This document shows, one piece after another, positions 54,512 to 60,937 of a stretch of 60,937 nt of DNA. The stretch comes from Muribaculaceae bacterium (GTDB taxonomy: Bacteria; Bacteroidota; Bacteroidia; Bacteroidales; Muribaculaceae). How positions within the stretch are numbered: position 1 is the stretch's first letter; the number at the start of each line of letters is the position of its first letter. Both the position numbers and the translations under genes were made by a program. The notes beneath the pieces are model-generated. The model did no database searches, was not told the DNA's origin, and was given only the letters and a program-made list of their open reading frames with translations. Location of the stretch: assembly GCA_017629835.1 (NCBI GenBank), contig JAGBWK010000007.1, forward strand, positions 1-60,937. The letters run 5' to 3'.

Positions 54512-56830
54512 CTATTTTACTACTTTCGTTGCTTCACCACCCTGAAGGCGTATGCAGATGCCTTGATAGTCGTCGGGCACACGCACACCCTGGAGGTTGT
54601 AGTATTCTACTGGTCCGCTTTGCGCAGCGTCGACAACAACAGACTCAACGCTGTCGTAGTCCTTTTTGGTTACGCGGAACACTTTCGCATCGCCTCCTTC
54701 GAAACTGTAAGGGATGCCGTCGGCTGTGAAATCCACTATTTCACCTGACCAAAGTTCCTTTATCTCGCCGGCATTTGAGGGGTCGAAGCCAAGGTCGGTC
54801 CACTTGACTACGCCCGACGTAGGCATATAGAGCGACCAATTGAACACCGCTACGTAGAGGTATTGGTCCGTTTCGCGCATAAACTGGCGTTCGGCCTGTT
54901 CCGACGCAGTGTAATTGTTGCCCAACACGGGGCGGAATGAGCCTGTATTTTCACGAACGTAAGCATTAATATCCTCGTTGGTCATTATCTCGAGGGCACG
55001 TTCGCGCGATTTTGCGGGGTAGCCCACTGGAGTGCCTGCTACGTGGCCATTTTCAGTTTGTGGATATAAACAATTGTCGGAGAAGTTGTCGCCGAAGATG
55101 TAAGCGCCGGTACACATACACGACGTAGCGCGGGCGCGGTTTTCGCCAATAGTTTCCGTTGCCATACCCTTGTCGCGGTAGAACACGCAGTTGTCAGGGT
55201 CGTTGACCGCATACAATCGGTCGGTCCACCACCCCCAACTGATAGCGTTCATGATGTATTCCGACTCGCCCAACTGGCTGAAGCGGTCGCAGAGCGTACG
55301 GCGGCCGTGAGCATATTGATATGGGAACAATGGTGACATTGCTTGTACCATATACATATCGTACTGCTCGGCAAGTTCGAGCGCTATCTTCATTATATAG
55401 TTGTACGCCATTTTCCCAGTCGTAATCTCGGGACGATACCAGCTATCCCCTTCGCATATTGCGGCATCAATGAAGTCAATCTTCACATATTTCACATTCC
55501 AGCCAGCCCAGCGCTCAAATTGCCAACGAAGGTTAGCTTCGACGGCTGGGTGTGTTGGATCGGTAGCAAGATACTGCACATGGGGGAACACGTGGCGTGG
55601 CTGGCCATTGCATTTGAGCAGGCAGTCGCGCCAATGATACACTGGATTGCCTTGCAGCCCGGTGCCTTTAACCTGTTCGTCAACGGTCCAGTCCCAAATG
55701 ACGATGCCATTATATAGGCCATAGTTCATATCGAGCCCTTGCTTAGTTTCGCGGCCGTCGCGATAGGTGCCTGAGCCAAGCACTTTATTGCCCATCTTCG
55801 ATGAATTGCTGTCGCCCATATTAAGCTCGGCAAACGAGTCGAGCGATATTGTGATGCGACCGTCGCGACCATGGAATCCGTGCGGTTCGAGCTGCTCCTT
55901 CATAAAGGTTGCAGTCTCAACGATACCGGTATAGCTGACGTAGTTCATCACGTTGCCCCACGAGCTATAACCTACAGGGTTGCCACCCTCCCACACTGCG
56001 CGGGGGGCTACTGTGACACAAGCGTCGGCAAATGTCTCCATACCGATGCGCCAGTCGTCGAAAAATCCAATCATAAATCGCGCCGAGCTGACCTCACTGC
56101 CATACACATATCCGTGGGGCGTGTCATAGTCCTGCGTACCCTCGTCAGCAATGCCCGAAAGGCACTGAAACGAAGCGAGGTATTTGCTCGATGTGCCGCG
56201 ACTGATAATGGCGCTTTTCCATTTGTCGTGATCGACCGACCCTGCTATCAATCCGAAACGCGAGTCTTGATTGAACACAGCTGATGCCTCATACGATGTC
56301 ACTGTGCGCTTTAGTTCGTAAACTTGGTAACGAACATGGTTGTCGTTGGAGAAGGGGACCCAAAGTATGCGATTTTTTGCGCCCTCAATCATAGTCGACT
56401 GAGTCTCGGTGCTGAATGGCACCATGCGGTTAGCTGAAACTTGCGAATCGCTGCCCGACACTAACGACACTTGCGCCAAGAAATAGTCGAGATGAGGATA
56501 GAAGCTATAGCGGCTCACCATCTGATTGCCATCAGCAGGATAAGTGATTTCAAGGCTTTTACCCTTGCCGAATTCATCGTCGATGTCAACGATTTCAACC
56601 TTCGACGGAGTGAGATTGCGCGAATCGTAATTGCGCACGTCGGTTTTGTCAGCAACCGAGCGATAGTTGGTTGTTGAATAAACGTCGGCGAACGCCTCTT
56701 TGCCGTTGTAGTAGAAACTTAGCGAACTGTCGTCTGCTACACGTGCTTCCCAATTGCCCACTTGCAGAGCAGTTTCCGCCACACAAAGTAGTGGCAGCAA
56801 TGCTAATGTGAGTGTCGTAATTCGTCTCAT
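54512..56830 (-). CDS. Alpha-galactosidase-like (clan GH-D type) secreted enzyme, paralogue 2, with C-terminal tail
   Basis: The 772-residue protein has a signal peptide (MRRITTLTLALLPLLCVAE). It aligns along its whole length with paralogue 1. Shared landmarks are SVDHDKWKSAI, MIGFFDDWRIGMETFADAC, PVGYSSWGNVMNYVSY, YVKIDFIDAAICEGDSWY and LFPYQYAHGRRTLCDRFSQ. A segment IFGDNFSDNCLYPQTENGH is slightly longer than in paralogue 1. The C-terminus repeats the tail (EYYNLQGVRVPDDYQGICIR). The two proteins look like a local duplication that has since diverged in loops around the active site. The gap to paralogue 1 is 101 bp and to paralogue 3 it is 21 bp. Confidence 0.7.
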   Translation of the reverse strand: MRRITTLTLALLPLLCVAETALQVGNWEARVADDSSLSFYYNGKEAFADVYSTTNYRSVADKTDVRNYDSRNLTPSKVEIVDIDDEFGKGKSLEITYPADGNQMVSRYSFYPHLDYFLAQVSLVSGSDSQVSANRMVPFSTETQSTMIEGAKNRILWVPFSNDNHVRYQVYELKRTVTSYEASAVFNQDSRFGLIAGSVDHDKWKSAIISRGTSSKYLASFQCLSGIADEGTQDYDTPHGYVYGSEVSSARFMIGFFDDWRIGMETFADACVTVAPRAVWEGGNPVGYSSWGNVMNYVSYTGIVETATFMKEQLEPHGFHGRDGRITISLDSFAELNMGDSNSSKMGNKVLGSGTYRDGRETKQGLDMNYGLYNGIVIWDWTVDEQVKGTGLQGNPVYHWRDCLLKCNGQPRHVFPHVQYLATDPTHPAVEANLRWQFERWAGWNVKYVKIDFIDAAICEGDSWYRPEITTGKMAYNYIMKIALELAEQYDMYMVQAMSPLFPYQYAHGRRTLCDRFSQLGESEYIMNAISWGWWTDRLYAVNDPDNCVFYRDKGMATETIGENRARATSCMCTGAYIFGDNFSDNCLYPQTENGHVAGTPVGYPAKSRERALEIMTNEDINAYVRENTGSFRPVLGNNYTASEQAERQFMRETDQYLYVAVFNWSLYMPTSGVVKWTDLGFDPSNAGEIKELWSGEIVDFTADGIPYSFEGGDAKVFRVTKKDYDSVESVVVDAAQSGPVEYYNLQGVRVPDDYQGICIRLQGGEATKVVK

Positions 56831-56851
56831 TGTCGTTGGCTGAAAGTGTGA

Positions 56852-58855
56852 TTACTTCTTTATACGATACACTTTGACGTCCTTTGAAGGAATCTGCGCT
56901 ACAATCTGACCGCTGAGTGTCATCTCGTCGTGGCTCCAGATTTCGAGTGCAGAGTATTTTGCTGATTCCGACAGGCCAATGCGGCGCAATGGCAAGGTCT
57001 TGGTAACTGCGCGTGGTGAGAAGTTGAAGATAGCCACGTAGATGTATTCGTCATCTTCGTTGACAAACATATCGGCAGCTTTATCGCCTACGCCAAACTC
57101 TATTGGACGGAACGAGTCGGTGCGGCGAGCCATTTCGTTGAGCTCATCGTTGGTAGTGTTGCGCACTACTCTGTCCTTAGCTGCGCCCGAGGCACTCATG
57201 TCATCGCCAAGGAAATAGACGCCGGTCAATGCCGATGATGTGACACGCGCACGGTTTTCGCCGTCGGTTGCACCTTCGTACACGATGTGGTCAGCATCGT
57301 TGTAGTGATAAACGTGGTCGAGCCACCAGCCATAAGTCAGTGCGTTGAGCACATACTCAGTGTTTTTGATATCAGCCCAAGCGTCGCAGCTGATTCGGCG
57401 GCTGTGAGCATAGTTGGCTGGGAAGAGCGGAGCAATCGAGAGGTTAATCCACATGCGGCCGTCAATCACCGAGTTGATGAATTCCATACCTTGAGCGTAA
57501 GCCTGATTACCAGTGGTGACTGCTGGGTCGTAGTGATGATCCGACTCATATGCGCCATGCGCCATAAAGTCGATTTTGATGTATTCATAGCCCCATTCGA
57601 TAACCTTCTCGAGGATAGCGCGCACCTTTGCTTTTGTGCCGGGGTGAGTTGGGTCGAGCGCAGGAGCACCGTCAAACTTGATTGGCTTGCCATTGTTGCG
57701 GAGATAGAGCTCACCCATTTTGTATTCGGGAGCTTCGCGCACTACTGCGTTGGGGTTGTTGCCCCAGTCGGCGAACGGACTGGTATAGATGCCGGGGCGT
57801 TGACCATTGGCACGGCAATGCTCTACAAACTCTTTGTGTTGGTGAGGCTTGAAGCCGAAGTCCCAGAACGCGTCGAGGTCGATATATAGCGTTGAGTCTT
57901 CATCGTGGAAACTATGCTGGATGTTGTCGTGAATGAAGTCCGACACCTCGATAGCTTTTTGGAATGTAATATCCTTGGCGAGCTTACCCCAGCTGTTCCA
58001 ACCGAATGGGCGTCCGCCAAGGCTCTTGATTTTGGGAGCAACGAGTGCACACTGGTCGGCAAAGAGTTCCATACCGTCGCGCCAGTCGTCGGTGGGGATG
58101 ATAATCATGCGAGCCGACTCAACGCGCTTGCCAGTGAGTTTGCCGTGAGGGCGCACGTCGCGAGTAAGGGTGGTTGCAGCGCCTGAATACACCTCAAGTG
58201 TATCGACGCGTGTTGCTCCAGTTGTCACTAAGTTGATAGCTGATTTCCACACTTTGTGGTCGATACTACCGATAACCACACCGCTACGAGTGTCGGCATT
58301 GAACATGGGTCGCACCTCATAGCTTTCGCGATGCTCTGAGCCGAACGCCGACGAGATGTAGCGCACCCAAGCGTCGTTGTCGTAAGGGATTGAGGCGGTA
58401 TAGTTGCCTGCACGGTCAAACATATCGTAGCCCGTTGAGGTATAGATTGGAGCAAGATAGTTGAGCGAAACGCTGTCGGGCGATTCGACTGCAAGTTGAG
58501 TTATGATAAAGTCGGGATAGATATCGTAGGTTTGCTCTATGGTTTGCTGACCATACTTGCCACGCACGGAGAATTGCTCACCCTTACCAAACATGCCGTC
58601 GATAGCGGTGCGTTTAACTTTCACGCCAGTAGCGTCGGCCATTGAATAGCGGCTGTTCTGGGTGGAGTCGCGTTCGGTCACGCCCCATTGCGGTAGATTA
58701 TTGGCAATGATAGTGTCGCCCGAGGCGTTGGTAATGGTGACTGCGGCGGGTTGCTTGTCAATGTCGATAGTGAATCGTCCGCTCTTGTAAGTGCCAGCTG
58801 TGGCAACAGTAGTAGCGGCTAATGCGGCAAAAATCGCAATGGAAATCTTTTGCAT
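56852..58855 (-). CDS. Alpha-galactosidase-like (clan GH-D type) secreted enzyme, paralogue 3, without tail
   Basis: The 667-residue protein has a signal peptide (MQKISIAIFAALAATTVATA) and the same architecture as paralogues 1 and 2 but is more divergent. It keeps GSIDHKVWKSAINL, IPTDDWRDGMELFADQCALV, RPFGWNSWGKLAKDI, YIKIDFMAHGAYESDHHY, LFPANYAHSRRISCDAW and GENRARVTSSALTG. It ends at KVYRIKK after the C-terminal beta domain, so the tail found on the other two is absent. Its active-site loop differs (MAHGAYESDHHY against INAAGCEGDSWY), which suggests a different substrate. It is first of the three in transcription order. A candidate -7 element precedes it. Confidence 0.68.
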   Translation of the reverse strand: MQKISIAIFAALAATTVATAGTYKSGRFTIDIDKQPAAVTITNASGDTIIANNLPQWGVTERDSTQNSRYSMADATGVKVKRTAIDGMFGKGEQFSVRGKYGQQTIEQTYDIYPDFIITQLAVESPDSVSLNYLAPIYTSTGYDMFDRAGNYTASIPYDNDAWVRYISSAFGSEHRESYEVRPMFNADTRSGVVIGSIDHKVWKSAINLVTTGATRVDTLEVYSGAATTLTRDVRPHGKLTGKRVESARMIIIPTDDWRDGMELFADQCALVAPKIKSLGGRPFGWNSWGKLAKDITFQKAIEVSDFIHDNIQHSFHDEDSTLYIDLDAFWDFGFKPHQHKEFVEHCRANGQRPGIYTSPFADWGNNPNAVVREAPEYKMGELYLRNNGKPIKFDGAPALDPTHPGTKAKVRAILEKVIEWGYEYIKIDFMAHGAYESDHHYDPAVTTGNQAYAQGMEFINSVIDGRMWINLSIAPLFPANYAHSRRISCDAWADIKNTEYVLNALTYGWWLDHVYHYNDADHIVYEGATDGENRARVTSSALTGVYFLGDDMSASGAAKDRVVRNTTNDELNEMARRTDSFRPIEFGVGDKAADMFVNEDDEYIYVAIFNFSPRAVTKTLPLRRIGLSESAKYSALEIWSHDEMTLSGQIVAQIPSKDVKVYRIKK

Positions 58856-58890
58856 AATTAATTTTTAGGTTTTGAATAGTTATCCAAATA

Positions 58891-58898
58891 CAAAATTA
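58891..58898 (-). promoter_or_regulatory. Candidate -7 element of the three-paralogue operon
   Basis: TAATTTTG on the minus strand fits TAnnTTTG and lies 36 bp before the ATG at 58855. No TTTG -33 box is present at 19-21 nt. The rest of 58856-59026 is A/T-rich and without a gene. Confidence 0.35.
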
Positions 58899-59026
58899 AA
58901 TGCAAATTAGCACATTTGCGGATAATATTGTCGCAAAAAATGACAGATTTGCGGATTTTTGACCCAATTTTTGTAAAATTCCCCCTCCTGCACGCCCTCC
59001 AACGCAATGGAAAGCCACGACAACAG

Positions 59027-59069
59027 AACAGGCGCTACCACGCAAATCAATTGCGAGGAAGCGCCTGCT
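59027..59069 (-). terminator. Probable terminator of the FG-GAP gene
   Basis: The arms caggcgct (59029-59036) and agcgcctg (59060-59067) pair perfectly, with an inner cgcaa/ttgcg stem. The structure lies about 65 bp after the FG-GAP stop codon on the minus strand. The T-tract is weak. Confidence 0.55.
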
Positions 59070-59134
59070 CTACATGTTTAGGTTAGGGATTCTGTGTACT
59101 TAAATCGAGAGAGGATAAATGAGATGATTCGATA

Positions 59135-60844
59135 TTAGTTAGCCCAAACGATTGGGGAAACTGTTTCGTTGTAGACGCTGAGGGTTTGAACACCTACGCG
59201 CTTGATGTTTGAGGGAGAGATGCCGAAGAGCTTGTAGCCAATTGCTCCCACGCCGGGACGGACTGCTACTTCGCGACCTTCACCTACCATAAGTTTGCTG
59301 TTGGTTGTGTTGACAGGCAAGTTGGCAAACACTTTGCCATCCTTAGTTTCTACGATTACGTTGTAGCCCACTCTGAGGTTATTTGCATCTGACCAGTGAA
59401 CAACAATGCCGTCGCTCTCAATGCTGTAGTAAACACCTGATGGAGCTGGAAGAGCTGGCATCGTTTTATCTGCACCACCTTTGATGTTTTTGTAGACTTC
59501 GTCAACAAATTTCCATCCTTGAGTAGCTTGACACCATTGGTAGTCAGTAACGAATACATCAGTCAAGCCATTGCCGGTAACATCACCAAACGAAACCAAG
59601 CAACGATTAGTTCCTTGACCACGAGAATAAAGGTGAGAACCTTCGGTAAAAGTATGGTCAGATGTACCATAATAAGTGATGCGTTGGCTATATTCTTTCA
59701 TAATATCGAGCTTACCGTCGCCGTCGAAGTCGCGGATTATCGGGCGGCTATCTTCGTGCCAATCGCCGACACCAAGATCACCAGCGATGTTGTAGCTATC
59801 AGCGAATATAACGTCAGAATTGCCTGCTACTTCACCTTTCTTATTCATAAAGAGTCGAGCGCCCCAGCCTCCGCCATTATCATCCTTTATGTGGTCACCA
59901 TAACCCATTGTAACGAAATCATACCATCCGTCACCATTGAAATCGCCAACGCCAAAACCTGTGTCGCGGCTGATATTATAAGGTGTTACAAAGTTAGCAA
60001 CTTCATAAAATGCTTTACCTTGGTCGTTGAGATAGATATATCCGCCGCGGTCGCTATAACCATTGATGAGAATATCGAGCCAACCATCGTTGTTGAGGTC
60101 GACAAACATAATGTCGTTTTTCTCAATCTGACGGATTGTACCATCCCACTGGTCGAAAATAAGCTCTTCGGTAAAGCCATTACCAGCATTGTTTTTATAC
60201 AATCGGGTAATTCTTTTTTTCTGTCCATCAATAGTTTCATGACAAACCACAAGAAGGTCGGGATAACCATCATGGTTATAATCACCAATCGTAACTGGGC
60301 GCAGAATCAATGGACAATCAGGGTCACCTTCTGTGCGATCTGGGTTTCTTTCCCAATGACCTGCATTAGGGATACCGAGCGATTCAAGTGTTGCCTCATG
60401 AAACCAACCATAGCCGCTGGCATCATTTGCTGTATTTTGGTCAAGATAATCATTTACATACAATTTGGCGAGAAACGACAGATTGCCGTTATGGTTGCGA
60501 CCTACGGTGATAATATCAACGTGACCGTCGCAGTTGTAATCGAAGGCATAATTGTTTGAAAAACGATATGCATCATACATCGGATAACCGATATTAGGAT
60601 GTTGGTCGAATGTACCGTTGCCACGATTGCGATATGCGCGAGGACCATTATTGCAGATATAATACATATCAAGAAGACCATCACCATCGATGTCGAACAG
60701 CAGCGATTGTCCTCCCTGTTCGTCCCAATCAATTGTTTTTGAAACAACCGGAGCCCATTCCGAAGCTGTTAACTGATCGTTGCCCCATGCAGTTAAGCCA
60801 ATCAACAAAGAAGCTACTACTAAAATATATTTATTGGATTTCAT
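59135..60844 (-). CDS. FG-GAP/VCBS repeat beta-propeller protein, secreted
   Basis: The 569-residue protein has a signal peptide (MKSNKYILVVASLLIGLTAWG). At least seven calcium-binding Asp-rich loops are visible: DIDGDGLLD, DYNCDGHVD, DYNHDGYPD, DLNNDGWLD, DFNGDGWYD, DFDGDGKLD and DVTGNGLTD. They mark the blades of an integrin-alpha-like FG-GAP propeller. A C-terminal ~100-residue fibronectin-III-like segment follows (GVYYSIESDGIVVHWSD). No catalytic motif is seen. Such proteins bind glycans or other surface partners, or occasionally are lyases of rhamnogalacturonan type; I see no residues that decide this. It lies 43 bp downstream of the partial gene at the right edge. Confidence 0.85.
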   Translation of the reverse strand: MKSNKYILVVASLLIGLTAWGNDQLTASEWAPVVSKTIDWDEQGGQSLLFDIDGDGLLDMYYICNNGPRAYRNRGNGTFDQHPNIGYPMYDAYRFSNNYAFDYNCDGHVDIITVGRNHNGNLSFLAKLYVNDYLDQNTANDASGYGWFHEATLESLGIPNAGHWERNPDRTEGDPDCPLILRPVTIGDYNHDGYPDLLVVCHETIDGQKKRITRLYKNNAGNGFTEELIFDQWDGTIRQIEKNDIMFVDLNNDGWLDILINGYSDRGGYIYLNDQGKAFYEVANFVTPYNISRDTGFGVGDFNGDGWYDFVTMGYGDHIKDDNGGGWGARLFMNKKGEVAGNSDVIFADSYNIAGDLGVGDWHEDSRPIIRDFDGDGKLDIMKEYSQRITYYGTSDHTFTEGSHLYSRGQGTNRCLVSFGDVTGNGLTDVFVTDYQWCQATQGWKFVDEVYKNIKGGADKTMPALPAPSGVYYSIESDGIVVHWSDANNLRVGYNVIVETKDGKVFANLPVNTTNSKLMVGEGREVAVRPGVGAIGYKLFGISPSNIKRVGVQTLSVYNETVSPIVWAN

Positions 60845-60887
60845 TTTGATTCAGTTTTAAGTAATATAAACGATTTATTGTTGGCTA

Positions 60888-60937
60888 TTAAAACACTAAT
60901 TTACGAGCTGAGCCGTCGGAATATTTTGCTACAACAA
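60888..60937 (-). CDS. C-terminal end of a gene that enters from the right edge
   Basis: On the minus strand the last codons read VVAKYSDGSARKLVF before a TAA at 60888-60890. The pattern resembles the end of a secretion-type C-terminal domain (a strand, a turn with Asp-Gly, then Lys/Arg-Lys and a hydrophobic end). It is close enough to the FG-GAP gene to be in one operon. No family can be assigned from 15 residues. Confidence 0.5.
   Translation of the reverse strand, partial: VVAKYSDGSARKLVF

Noticed and set aside
1..60937. Search for insertion sequences, prophage, CRISPR arrays, toxin-antitoxin pairs and tRNAs
   Set aside because: No transposase, integrase, phage, cas or toxin-like protein and no spaced-repeat array was found; no cloverleaf-like tRNA gene was recognised by eye.

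Overview
The window reads as chromosomal DNA of a gut-type Bacteroidales, most like the Muribaculaceae/Bacteroides group. The support is a complete SusC/SusD polysaccharide utilization locus (PUL), two hybrid two-component regulators (HTCS), many secreted glycoside hydrolases (GH families 3, 29, 36, 43, 92, 95, 97), SpII lipoproteins throughout, C-terminal sorting-like tails, a bacterial RNase P RNA, and promoters of the Bacteroidetes type (TTTG, about 20 nt, TAnnTTTG) upstream of several genes. No mobile element, prophage, CRISPR array or tRNA was seen. Family calls come from reading the proteins; no database search was run.

Layout. 1-1217 (-) is the start of a GH95 fucosidase that runs off the left edge, divergent from an outer-membrane beta-barrel receptor (1432-4329). 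4330-5380 holds hairpins, short direct repeats and the 3' remnant of a surface-protein gene. 5382-9139 (-) holds pckA, galM and an ECF sigma factor, with a 24-bp, four-copy tandem array between galM and the sigma gene. 9614-15790 (-) holds a GH97 enzyme and HTCS-1, which lacks the kinase ATPase domain. Divergent from it, 16078-30208 (+) is one PUL: FimB/Mfa2-like lipoprotein, beta-helix lipoprotein, SusC, SusD, Fn3/beta-helix lipoprotein, a strong hairpin, GH43, an exported KduI, KdgK and KdgA.

30341-36143 is a housekeeping block: rnpB (-), a TrmH-family methyltransferase, radA (TTG start), a TIGR02757-family protein (-), a SemiSWEET transporter and dnaX. A GH29 fucosidase (36193-37485) follows dnaX. 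From 37613 to the right edge everything is on the minus strand: GH29, GH92, GH3; then GH36, an SGNH/sialate-type esterase, HTCS-2 and three tandem alpha-galactosidase-like paralogues; then an FG-GAP repeat protein and the last codons of another gene.

How the parts work together (inference). The central PUL appears built to bind and import an acidic, pectin-like glycan and trim it with GH43. 4-deoxy-5-keto-uronate would be isomerised in the periplasm by an exported KduI, and 2-keto-3-deoxygluconate passed to KdgK and KdgA. No polysaccharide lyase, GH88/GH105 or KduD gene lies in the window, so those steps must be encoded elsewhere or supplied by other organisms. HTCS-1 is the obvious local regulator. 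The right-hand arm lacks SusC/D; its fucosidase, mannosidase, galactosidase and esterase genes suggest trimming of decorated host or plant glycans under HTCS-2.
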